64,000 bases of DNA from Chloranthus sessilifolius (lineage: Eukaryota; Streptophyta; Magnoliopsida; Chloranthales; Chloranthaceae), in NCBI GenBank assembly GCA_021018995.1, contig CM037591.1, positions 69,715,901 through 69,779,900 of the forward strand. The letters run 5' to 3'. Below, one piece after another: positions 52,976 through 63,551 of this stretch. The notes beneath the pieces were generated by a model. That model had not been told where the DNA came from and searched no databases. It saw only the letters and a list, made by a program, of their open reading frames with translations. Every line of letters begins with the position of its first letter. Positions within the stretch are counted from its first letter, which is position 1. A program made the translations under genes and the position numbers.

Positions 52976-53611
52976 CAAAATCGATTAATCGATTTTCAAA
53001 TCGATTAATCGATTTGGGAATTTGATTAATCGATTTTGGTCGATTAGTCGACTGGCTTGCGCCAGTGAGTGGAAATTTGATAAGGATTTAGAAAAATGAC
53101 AAAGTGGAATTTCAATTAATCGATTTGGATTTCGATTAATCGATTTACGATTTTGATTAATCGATCTGGGGATTCGATTAATCGAGTAACTTAAGAATTT
53201 AGAAAAAAATAAATTTGAAGAATGATATACGATTTCGATTAATCGAAGTGAAATTCGATTAATCGATTTGAAAATTTGATTAATCGAACTAAAGGTTTGA
53301 CTAATCGAGTCACTTAATGAAATTGGGAGAAAATTGAAGGACCTTACGATTTCGACTAATCAAAGTAAAATTCGATTAATCGATTTTAGAATTTCGATTA
53401 ATCGAAGTGAATTTTGATTAATCGACTGGCTCACACCAGTGAGCTCCAAAACATAAAAATTTAAATGACTACGATTTCGATTGATCGAAATGGTTTCGAT
53501 TAATCGATTTTGAGTTTCGATTAATTGAATTTAGAAATCGATTAATCAATTTCGCACGGCTTAACCTAATTTTGAAACTCCATTAATCGACTTTGGAAAT
53601 CGATAAATCGA
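52976..53611. repeat. ATCGATTAATCGAT palindrome array upstream of E3 extra ORF
   Basis: More than twenty copies or near-copies of TCGATTAATCGA over 636 bp, with irregular spacers. The motif is the same as in the E3 LTR arrays (45680-46125 and 56265-56720) and unlike that of E2. It ends nine bases before a TATA box. Confidence 0.95.
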
Positions 53612-53620
53612 ACCGGGGCC

Positions 53621-53634
53621 TATATATATATAAA
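53621..53634 (+). promoter_or_regulatory. TATA box of the E3 extra-ORF promoter
   Basis: TATATATATATAAA directly after the palindrome array, 234 bp before the ATG; same order and spacing as in E2. Confidence 0.6.
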
Positions 53635-53854
53635 TCGAAGGGATTTTCTCCCCATTCAAATTCATTTGGAAATTTTCCTTGCGCGCCTTCTTCTTCTTCT
53701 TCTCCAACCGAGCAACCTAGGGTTTGAGCTTTTCATATTGATTTCGGATTGAAATCGCGTTACATCGAATCAAAAACCTAAGGTAAAACCCTAGTTTTGG
53801 CTTCTTTTCCATTTCAAACCACATAAACCCTAGTTTTTGTGAATTTTCACCAAG

Positions 53855-55188
53855 ATGCCGCCTAAAACCCGATTGTCTTTGAAGAAGGAAACCTCCAAGC
53901 TTCCGGTCCGGTGTAAGAATGCCACACTGCCACCACCTACCCCATCACCGGTGAGGACTCTGTCACCGTCGGCATCGAATACCACATCCGGGTCGACGAG
54001 CGTGTCTTCCCATGAGTCTTCGCCCATGCCACCACCACCCACCAATATACTCCAACCCAATGAGTGGTGGGCGGCTAAAACCTTTGAGATCGAGTACATT
54101 ATCGATCAAACCCTATTTACAAACCCCGATGTACCGGTCGAGACCCAATGGGCTCGTAATTACCTTCTAAAAGCTGGCCTCGGCAACATCTTAAAACCAA
54201 TCCGTGGGTCCTACTACCCTAGATTGGTTAGACTCTTTTACCAAGGGCTGACGAACGGCCCTACCGACGACATCGTCACGACCAAGATAGAGGGTCGTTA
54301 CTACACGTTCACTCGTCGCCACATCCACGAGGTGCTTGAATGTCACTTCAATTTTATACTCGAGACCACCCTCTTCCCACCCTTCGAGGAAGAGGTGAGA
54401 TTTGAGGAGATCATGACCCAAATGACCAACGGGAAGAAGGGGTCGGGATCCTCCATTAGGAGGGTCGACCTTCCCCATTATATGTGGATGCTTGATTCTA
54501 TAATCAAGTGCTACCTCTACCCATTGCGTCATGACAACGAGCGGGTGGAGATGGTGCAGCAGGCACTCTATGCGGCTTTCTGTGGCCGTTGGTTTGACAC
54601 CACCATGATCATCCTCGAGGGGATGAGATACATCAAGGGCAAGTTGATGAAGGACAACTTGAGGCCCAAGGAGAAAATTCCCTATGCTCGGCTCATCTTG
54701 AGCATGCTGGAGTGTTATTTCGACGCTCCAGAATACGCGATATCGCCCCTTGAGGAGAGGGCCACGGACCGAGTGAAGACGTTCTCAAACTCTTCATGGA
54801 GTCGTAGTTACAATTTACTTAAGCGGACCCTACCGGCTCCGGGTCCCGCACCAGTGCAGCAGCAGTACAACTAGCACCTCCACCACCCCCACCACCACAT
54901 CAGGACCCACCCGTGGGTGGGGCACACCCGGTTGATCCACCAGCGGAGGGGGCACCCTCCCATACCACCGCCTCACCTACGCCGCCAGCGCAGTCTGCGG
55001 CGGCCACACCGACGTCTTCTTATCGCCGGCGAGCGGCTCGCCCGACACCCAGCATCGAGGATGTGTTGGCCCGGATGGAGGCCAACAATGAGAGGATGAA
55101 CCGACAGATGGACTTTTTGATGTTCCATACACTGCGCTACATCTATCAGTTGGACTACCAGCAGTGCCTCGCGCAGGAGGCGGAGTAG
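53855..55188 (+). pseudogene. E3 extra ORF downstream of pol (plant transposon-protein-like)
   Basis: ATG at 53855 follows CACCAAG. The 339-codon frame has a basic, Ser/Pro/Thr-rich N-terminus (MPPKTRLSLKKETSKLPVRC), then NEWWAAKTFEIEYIID, YYPRLVRLFYQGL, LPHYMWMLDSIIKCYLYPLR and KIPYARLILSMLECY. It ends at 54874. In another frame the text runs on as a Pro-rich stretch and ARMEANNERMNRQMDFLMFH then TLRYIYQLDYQ, a helix that may form a coiled coil, ending TAG at 55186-55188; so a frameshift lies near 54870. After that TAG a Pro/Gln-rich frame goes on to about 55401. It is homologous over about 230 residues to the E2 extra ORF. No membrane segment is seen, and function is unknown. Confidence 0.8.
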
Positions 55189-55401
55189 ACAGCAGGTCGG
55201 AACACCTTCCATACGGGTCCAGTCTTCCATGTGGGTACCTTTATAGCTGATGCATCTGGGTCGGTGCCCCAGCAGCCCGAGCAGCCAGCTGGGACGGGTC
55301 ACCCATAGCCTACGAAGACAACCCAGCCACCGCCTGAGCCACTAGTCCCATCAGAGCAGCCCGCCCCAGCATCAGATCAGCCAAGGGAGGGGATGGCGTG
55401 A

Positions 55402-55684
55402 GCATAGGACGATAGTTTATTTTGTAGTTACTTTTTCCATATTTTGTACTGTTGTAATCAAAATTGTAAATTGTAGTATCGACAACAGTTAACCAAACTT
55501 GTAATTTTGGAAATTTAGTGAAATACAGATCAATTTTTGATGTACTTACATTAGATTTATTGCTCGTACTGTGTAATGTGTAACTACTCTCGGGTGTGGG
55601 TACGTGACGCCGCTGTGTGTGGGGTACCACACCAGAGCGCCCTTGGGTTATTTTCGAGGACGAAAATTCCCAAGCTAGGGAGAA
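55402..55684 (+). other. E3 3' untranslated region, conserved hairpin and polypurine tract
   Basis: No gene. ATTTTCGAGGACGAAAAT (about 55650-55667) is a 7-bp stem with 4-base loop, as in E2, and is followed by CTAGGGAGAA, a good polypurine tract, directly before the 3' LTR. Confidence 0.75.
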
Positions 55685-58252
55685 TGTAATATCCCCAAAA
55701 ATTTAACATTTAACTTTAACCTCGGGAACCGTGCTCTAATAGTCATAGGGTTAACCAAGTGATGGTCAAACAATGCACTTATAAAATGATGAACTAATGT
55801 GAGGTCAATACGACTTAAGAGTAGTGTATAGTGTGAGTTAGTGATCACATATACCGATCTCTGGTATATGTGTTTAGCACACAAGCAGGAGAGTGAATAT
55901 AAGGGTTTAATAACCCTATTTTCCTTTTATTTTGGGCTATTGAAGAGAGAGTTAAAAAGAGAGAGAGAGAGAAGTAAAGAGGAGTTATGAAGGCTAGAGG
56001 TAAATGCAAATCAAGAAGAGGAGTTAGCATTGATTGCAGGATTCAACGCGTTAGGATCGTTGAAACGAAAAGCTGGAGCCCTAGCCATTCCAACCTAGAT
56101 CTTGATCAATTTGATGATTGATTGAAGGTGAGCTTTAAATTAATGTTAATGCATAGGTTGTAGATGATTAAATTTGGTCAAATTTACTTAAAAGAGTAGA
56201 TTAAAGGCATAGAAAAGAAAGGGGAAAAGATTTGGAAGAACAGCCAGAAAGGGGGCTGAATCGGACCAAATCGATCAATCGAAATTGGGATTCGATTAAT
56301 CGATTTTGGTCTGGAAGTTGAAAAGTCAGGTAAGCCCTATTTTGATTAATCGAATTTGATTTCGAATAATCGATTTGGATGTTAGATTAATCGATTTGGA
56401 AATCGACTAATCGACTGGGTACCTCCAGTGGCTAGAGAAACATGGCCTGGGGAAATCGACTAATCGAGTTGAGAAATCAATTAATCAATTTTGGATTTCA
56501 ATTAATCGATTTGGAATCGACTAATCGATTTCGGACTTTGACTACTCTGTTTGAGAATCGACTTTGCTATGCCAGGGATTTCGATTAATCGATTTGGGAT
56601 CGACTAATCGATTTTGGATTTCGATTAAACGATTTTGGATTTCGATTAATCAATTTTGGGAATCGATTTATCGATTTGGATTTCGATTAATTGATTTTGG
56701 GAATCGATTAATCGATTTTGGCAGATTCAGTTAACTTTTATAGTTTTACTTTGAGACTCAGGGAGGGTCTAGGACCTTCTTTATTACATCTTTAGTGATG
56801 TATTGCATGTGTTGTGATGTATCATAGGTGGTATGTGTGATAGCGAGCACAAGGAGCCGCGTGGGACCTTGATGCTTGGACCTTCAGAGAATTGAGGTAG
56901 GGAACACCCTGAACCTGTTCTTTAATGTCAAGAGCATGTATGTAGTGATATATTTATTAAAATTGAAAGTGTTTTAACTATGAAAAAGCTTTGTGAAAAT
57001 GGGTGCGTGTGTGACACCAAGAATGTGATAAAGGCATCTGTGTGATGCGAGTAACTAAGATCAAGTAATCTAATGAGAATGAGACATCCCCAGGGGATGA
57101 GAAAGTAATAAAGGCATCAGTGGATGAGAGTAAGATTATACATCTCAGGGATGTATATGTGATTGAATAATTACTGTTGAGGCCTAACTGATATAAGATA
57201 GCACTTTACACGGTGAACAACTATATGTAAAGCACATGTTATTTTTATTATTTGAGGTTTGTTTAGGATACCCCACCGACGTGGCAGGATACCCACGACT
57301 GACGCAGCAGGATATCCGTGACCGATACGGCGGCCAATCCGTACACCAGTGCGGAGGTCTATCCGTACACAGTAAGCACATCCCAGGGATGTTGAGTGAG
57401 ATTTAACCTCGTCGCCTAGTGAAAAGGGGCTTGGGTCGTATTCCCAGGGAATACATTTTAACAACTATCTATTTAGACGATGATGAAGGGTATCTCATTG
57501 AGGCTCGATGCTATATTGCTCGGGAATTACTTAAGTTGATGATTTAAGTTTTGCTTTAGGCCTGTTCAGTGTCATTCATGATAAATCAACAGTAAAGTAA
57601 GATATGCAAAGTACCAGTAAATTTGAATGCAAATTACCAGCTTTTAAACTATTTTCTAGCAAATGCATAGACTCATCAAGCTTAGAATATCATGGAATAT
57701 ATGTGAGTTTTAACTTATATGTTCATTATGTTTGTTCCCTATTGAGCTAGGATGTAGCTCACCCCTTATGACTATATGTCGCAGGTCCATTGATTGCGGC
57801 AGTTGAGGCTTCGAGAGATGTAGATTCGGGTGATTCGGATTACGTGCCTAGAGACGAGTTGGAGCCTCCTCCCGAGGACATCTTCTAGGAGACTCTGCTG
57901 TGTACTTTGACAGAGAGTAATTTTGAGAGCTAATTGTACGGCTTGGCATGTCAAGCCCTTATCTTTGATAAACATGTAATTAGATTGGATTATTCTTTTG
58001 GCGAACCATCTGAGGTGATCAGTTTATCACCGATGGTTCGGGTCGGTTGTCTGTTCATGCAGTGGCATGAGGGTAGAAATGTCTTTTGCATATGCCAGTT
58101 GGGCATATTAACTTTTCCGCTTTACGAAAGTATTTGCTTTATTTAATTATCATTGCTTGTTATACCAATGTTCCGTGCATAGTTTTGTGCCACGGACTGG
58201 AGGATCGTGCTGATGGCACGGGTTTTGGGGTGTCAAAATTCAAGGTGTCACA
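55685..58252 (+). repeat. E3 3' LTR
   Basis: Collinear with the 5' LTR and 22 bp longer; differences include array rearrangements (56265-56720) and scattered transitions. Hairpin at about 57742-57760, tail at 57785-57888. Followed by TSD GTCCA. Confidence 0.95.
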
Positions 58253-58257
58253 GTCCA

Positions 58258-58946
58258 CCCCTCGCGAGTGGGATGTGGCGAATCACATCAGGATCAAATC
58301 TAAGCAAAGCTTGTTTCTACTTAGAATTATTGACCAGTTTCTCAAATAGGTCCTAAGATTATTAGCCATTTTGAGCCATAATGGCTCCTCCACTCACGAC
58401 ATCAACTGTAGATTGGTTGTCCTCAGTCAAACCTTGGTAGAAGCTTTACGCTATTAACTTATTCGGTACATCATGATGGGGGCAATTCCTTAATAAATCT
58501 TTCATACGCTGCCAACTCTCATTGAACAATTCTCCAGGCTGTTGCCTAAAGTCTTGAATTGCATGGAGAATCTAGTTAGTTTTACCAATTGGGAAGTATT
58601 CATTTAAGAATTTGGACTCTAGTCCATCCCACCTAGTGATACTTCTGGCAAGCAGCATGGCCAACCATGCCTTTGCTCTATCTTTGAGAGAGAAAGGAAA
58701 TAGTTGTAGTTTAACTGCCTCATCATTGGTTGCCGACAATTGTAACATAGCGTAAAATTCTATGAAATCCCTTAGTTGTTGATAGGGATCCTCTCTATCA
58801 AGCCCATGAAAGGTAGGTACAGCTTGAAGTGTATTGAGCTTGATTTCATAATTTTGTCTGGCTGTAACCTTTGGTATAACTATATAGGAGGGCGCAGTTA
58901 GAGCAACAGGGCTGAAATGTGATTGAATAGAATGGTGGTTAGCCAT
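58258..58946 (-). pseudogene. Athila-like gag, N-terminal part
   Basis: The minus frame from 58946 starts MANHHSIQSHFSPVALTAPS, then LNTLQAVPTFHGLDREDPYQ, LRDFIEFYAMLQ, KLQLFPFSLKDRAKAWLAML and WDGLESKFLNEYFPIGKTN. The FHGL-EDPY and FPFSLKD-AK-WL motifs define the gag domain of Athila-type elements. Beyond 58572 the text goes on with stops and shifts (HHDVPNKLIA, FYQGLTEDNQSTVDVVSGGA) to the E3 insertion. Met at 58946 is 380 bases inside the primer site, a normal leader length. Confidence 0.85.
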
Positions 58947-59348
58947 CGTTAGAGACTCTCTTTCAGAAGATCAGTTTAATGCGAGATTACACATGAGAGT
59001 TTGTTCGATTTATGGGTTACACTTGAAGAAATCTAAACTCTGAGATCGGGTGTGATGCATCCGCCAGAAACGTACCTATTTTTGTGTTTTTATTATTAAT
59101 TTTGATTATTATTTTTATGTTAGAAAGTAGGGAGAGAAATAAATTTGGGCCTCTAGCTTCTCTGATTAGGGGAAGTGCTAAACCCTGTGATTTGCTACTC
59201 CGAGTAAACCTGCAAAAGATTAAGAAGTGATCAAAGAAAATAAAAAACATAAAGAAAAATAAAAAGAGTAAGACAAATTTTATTTCTAAAATAATAAGAA
59301 AATATATAGAGAATCAAATCCTCTTTCCCAACAACGGCACCAAAAACT
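58947..59348 (-). other. Athila-like leader and primer-binding site
   Basis: A leader without gene. TTGGTGCCGTTGTTGGGAA on the minus strand at 59325-59343 is the aspartate-tRNA-type primer site of Athila-type elements (usual form TTGGCGCCGTTGCCGGGGA, with C-to-T and G-to-A changes here), five bases inside the LTR. Confidence 0.85.
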
Positions 59349-62300
59349 TGATGTGCTCTAAATTCGTACTAAAGTCTTAACCTATTTCAAGCGCACAATA
59401 GAAATTGCAGCACTAGTATAGGATCATTACCACGAGGAAGTGATTATCTCATATATTCTCTTTCTTCTAAAAACTTATATTTGTCTCTTAAGATTCTAAA
59501 TTACGGGAGAAATATGAATAAAAGAATGGTTTGTTTAAACTAATTACAGAAAATAAATTTAAATCCTCCTTCTAGATTATGGTCATTAATCACAATCCTT
59601 CAATGCTCAAAAAATTATAAAATTAAAGTACTGTTACACCGTATTGCATTATAGAATTTGGGCATCAATCAAATACTAAAATTCCTTAACACAGATTTAA
59701 TCTAATCAACAATCTTCCTAAAATTTGGACATCAATCAGACTTAAGAAAATTGACGATGGAAAAGTAAAAACCGTTACACTAATATGCAAATTCTCAAAC
59801 TGAGTCATCAATTCAAATCAAAAACTTATAGATGTTTACAAAGCAGTAAAAGTGCGTAAAAATAAATCTAAACTAGAAAGTAATAAAAAGATCTTTCATC
59901 CCTCAGTCACAGGCATCAATTACTCCTGAGAAACTACAGATACTCTACTCTAATCTTCCAGCTCCCAATTGTAGTCGTCAATTTCTCTCGAGAAACCTTG
60001 GATATCTAAACTAAACTAAGCTAAACTAAAGTTGATCGGAGGGAAACACAACCTCAGTCATCAATTTATGCTGAGAGTTCCTTCGATAACTATTCTCCTA
60101 TGTCGAGCTCTCTTATTTATAGATCATAAGGAGTCGGTTTACATTATTCTAATCCTAATAAAAGAAACTACTAAGAACAAAGTTTTCCTAATATAACTCT
60201 ACTTCTAATTCTAGTTCTTCCTTACTTTGAATAGTTGATACGTTTTGGATTGCTCCTTCTTTTAGTAGCAGTAGAGATCTTTAGGAGTCTTTCTTCTCAA
60301 TCTTCTCAGATCCATAGATTGTCAAACTTCTGATTTGAATAATCTTCTAATTATGTGCTTGGCGGTGTAGCTCTCACGTGATCAACAACAACAAGAGTCT
60401 TTATTTTGTAAAATCATAAATCACGATTTTCTCTTTTCAGCTCATTGCTCTTTGTATGATTTTCTAGTATGAACGATCGCAATTCTCTTTCGTATCACAA
60501 TCCGCGTGAAGTATCATTTGAAGAATCGTAAATTACGATTTCTTGTTTCTTTTTGGCTTTGTTCAATCGCAAAGTATGATTTTTGGCTTTAATCATGCGT
60601 CGAATCGTCTTTTACATTCAATCGTATTTCTTACTACTTTATGAGTTCATTTTGACGAAGATTAACTCTTTGGTTCTCTTTTGTTGTTAATTCTTAATAT
60701 ATGCACATCATTACCTCATTAGTATCAAACTGGAGTCTAGCATCACTAAGTTAAGGGTGATAAAATGGTATATTCTATGGCTGATCAGACATCAATCAAA
60801 AACTAGAATTCCTCAAGACAGATTTATACCAATCAACAATCTTCCCAAAATTTGGGCGTCAATCAAACTTTAAAAAATTGAAGATGGAAAAGTAAAACTG
60901 TTACACTAATCTGCAAATTCTCAATCTAAGTCGTCAATTCAAATAAAAAACTTTTTGATGTTTACAAAGTTATAAAAATATATGAAAATAAATCTAAACT
61001 AGAAAGAAATAAAAAGATCTTTCATCCCTCAGTCGCAAGCATCAATTGCTCCTGAGAAACTACTAATATTCTATTCTAATATTCCAGCTCCCAATCACAA
61101 GCGTCAATTGCTCTCGAGAAATCTTGGATATCTAAACTACTCTACTCTACTTTTGATCGGAAGAAAACCCAACCTCAGTCCTCAATTGATGATGAGAATT
61201 CCTTTGATAAAGAATTCCTATGTCGAGCCCTCTTATTTATAGATCATAAGGGGCCGGTTTAGATTATTCAAATCCTAATAAAAGAAAACTTCTAATAAAT
61301 GATTCCTAAAATAATTATACTTCTAATCCTAGTTTTTCCTTGATCTGAATGGTAGATGCGTGTTGGACTTTTCTCTTTGATTTTAGCAATAGAGATCTTC
61401 TAGGCAATTTCGCCAATCTTGTCAGATCCGTAAGTTGTCAAACTTCTAATCTAAGAGATCTTCTAATTATGTGCATGGCAGTGTAAACTTCACGTGATCA
61501 GCAGCATGAGCTTTATTTCATACTTTTGTGTGTACCATTTGGTTCCTCCAGTCTTAACTTTTTTCAAACATTCATGAATCGCGATTCTTTTTTCTTTTTT
61601 GCTCGTTCGAGATTTACATTCGTTTGATATTTCTCTTTTTTATCTTATTGACTGGTCCTTCGTTGATCGTTTCTTTGCATGATCGTAGTTCTTGCTGCTT
61701 TTGGAGTTCGTTTTGGCAAAGATTAATATTTTAGCTCTATTCTGCTCACTATTCTAAATATCTGCATATAGCATCTCATTAGTAACAAGCTAAGGTCTTG
61801 CATCACTAAGTTAAGGGTGGTAAAGTACAATATTCTGTGATTGATCGCACCCCAAACTTACGCTTTGGTAGTCTCTAGTAAACAAGGAAAGAAAAATTAA
61901 TCTAAAAATTAAATGTCACTTTCGTAGGGAGCACGATTGTATTTAGCAGATACAACAATCCTAGGTGATCCCTAGTAGAGGAGTTGTAGTCTCCTGAAGG
62001 ATTTCAGTGTAGTTACCTACAAACTTCAAACATTTTTGGATTACTTTTTTGTAAGATTTTCTTAAAAGAAAAGTAAAATATTTTTAAATTGTTAAACTAA
62101 ATTTTATACACTAAATAGTAAATAGCATATCATTATATGGTTGTTATAGTTTCTAAAAACATGATTCCAACATCCTTTGCTTTCCATCCTAGTAGTAATT
62201 CTTGATCAGAACTTAATAATTTCAATTCATATTAAGCGTGGAGTGTGTGCGTATCAGTGAAAAGTTTATTCATCATAGATTTCTTTATACTGCAGATTTA

Positions 62301-63551
62301 GAAAATATTTTCATCCAAACTCTCACTATTGGCATACTCCCAAAAAGAATATTTGAATTTTTGGGTTTTCTATATATGTTATATATGATGAATAGCCCTA
62401 AGGGTAATTGACATAAAAGTAAATCTCATGGAATAGATAATCAATTCTACTCATATATTTTCCTGTTTCTCTATTAAGAGGTTTCCAAAGAAAGGTAGAA
62501 AAGATTCAAAAATTCTAAGAATTCAGCTCATCTTTCTTCTATCTTCTCTTTTTTCGTTTTCTGTTTCAGTAAGTATCCAAAACGTTGTAGAGCTTCTTCC
62601 TATTTACTTGTATTTCATTTTCGGTAAATCCTATTTTCTTGCGTTTCAGATATCTTCTTGAATTTTTCTTCAGTGTGGAAGCTTCTTGCTTCTCCTTTTG
62701 TAGAATCGTATTTTACGAATTCTCTTGATTTCCCATATTTTTCTTCATTTTATTTCTTTCTCAGGTATACCCTTTGTTGCATATCCCTTATCTGTTATTC
62801 TTTTACTCCTTTCACTCCCTCTTCTCCCCTTCCACATTCTAAATTCTCATAAAATAATAAGGGTAAAAGGTTTAATGCTTTAGGTAGTGCATATGGTTAG
62901 GGGTTTATAGGATTTTGGAACAAAGAAATTCGATCTAGGCTTCCAATATGGGTTCAAGGGATAGATAAATTTATGGGATTTTGGTTTTTTGGCTCTAACG
63001 AATGAAAAGAATGGCCTTTTATCATTTAGCATGAATGCCATATTGTTTGGATGTATATAATAAACAGTTCTAGAAAGACAAGTTATCATAATCATGGAAT
63101 ATTTGATTCAATTTTTCAGCAATATGAGATTTCATTATAATGTAATCAAAAAGTTCATAGAAAATTTAAGTTCGAATAAAAAGTAGTCTCTCTCAGAATA
63201 AAAGAGGAAATATGGCCCAAAAGCTCACTAGTTATAAAATTTTGAACCTATAGTCTAAATATTACAGTTTAAATCAAAGTATAGTTTCAAATATTCAATC
63301 TGATACAGTGTCCAAGAGGGCTAGACATGAATCATAACTGCTCTATTGTTTGATTGTTGAACTTTTACTACGATAGATTGTAACGTTTGTGGAATCATAA
63401 TTTTTTCCTATCATAACTTGCATACAATGGTTAGCTATTTAGAAATTTAAAAACTAAAAATATGCGAAAAAATAATTAATATAAAAAAAATTATATGCAT
63501 AAAGAAAAAATAAAGAAAAACTAAAAACTAATAAAGCAAAGCTATTATACA
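59349..63551 (-). repeat. Athila-like 5' LTR with internal duplication (4.2 kb)
   Basis: On + it starts TGATGTGCTCTAAATTCG beside the primer site and ends GCTATTATACA at 63551. It is collinear with the left LTR but contains a tandem duplication of about 1.1 kb (59661-60786 and 60787-61846). No gene: the frames inside are short and AT-rich. Confidence 0.8.
59661..61846. repeat. 1.1-kb tandem duplication inside the LTR
   Basis: Both copies run from (G)ACATCAATCAAA-type text through AATCTAATCAACAATCTTCC, CCTCAGTC-CA-GCATCAATT, the ATCATAAGG…CGGTTT block and TTAAGGGTG to TGATC. The junction is at 60786/60787 (CTGATC-AGACATC). The left LTR has a single copy. The two copies have diverged, so the duplication is not recent. 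Confidence 0.8.

Larger units (their letters stand above)
45106..58252 (+). mobile_element. Tekay/Del-type chromovirus E3, full length (13.1 kb)
   Basis: LTRs at 45106-47651 and 55685-58252 start TGTAATATCCCC and end TGTCACA. TSD GTCCA lies at 45101-45105 and 58253-58257. The order matches E2: primer site, gag, putative intron, protease, RT, RNase H, integrase, chromodomain, palindrome array, TATA box, extra ORF, polypurine tract. Coding regions have a handful of stops and frameshifts but most domain motifs are readable. It is inserted in the gag of the Athila-like element, in the opposite orientation. Confidence 0.95.
40272..63551 (-). mobile_element. Athila-like gag-only element, interrupted by E3 and truncated by Tat
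   Basis: Minus-strand order is 5' LTR (63551-59349), primer site TTGGTGCCGTTGTTGGGAA of the Athila aspartate-tRNA type (59343-59325), gag (58946-58258 and 45105-44382), a short 3' region, polypurine tract AAGTTTGAGGGGG (43320-43308) and 3' LTR (about 43296 down to 40272, where it is cut by the Tat element). Without E3 the interior is only about 2.9 kb and shows gag but no protease, RT or integrase. It is therefore a non-autonomous, gag-only derivative with LTRs of 3-4 kb. Confidence 0.8.

Noticed and set aside
54913-55188. Separate small gene after the E3 extra ORF
   Set aside because: It is the continuation of the extra ORF in another frame after a frameshift near 54870, not an independent gene.
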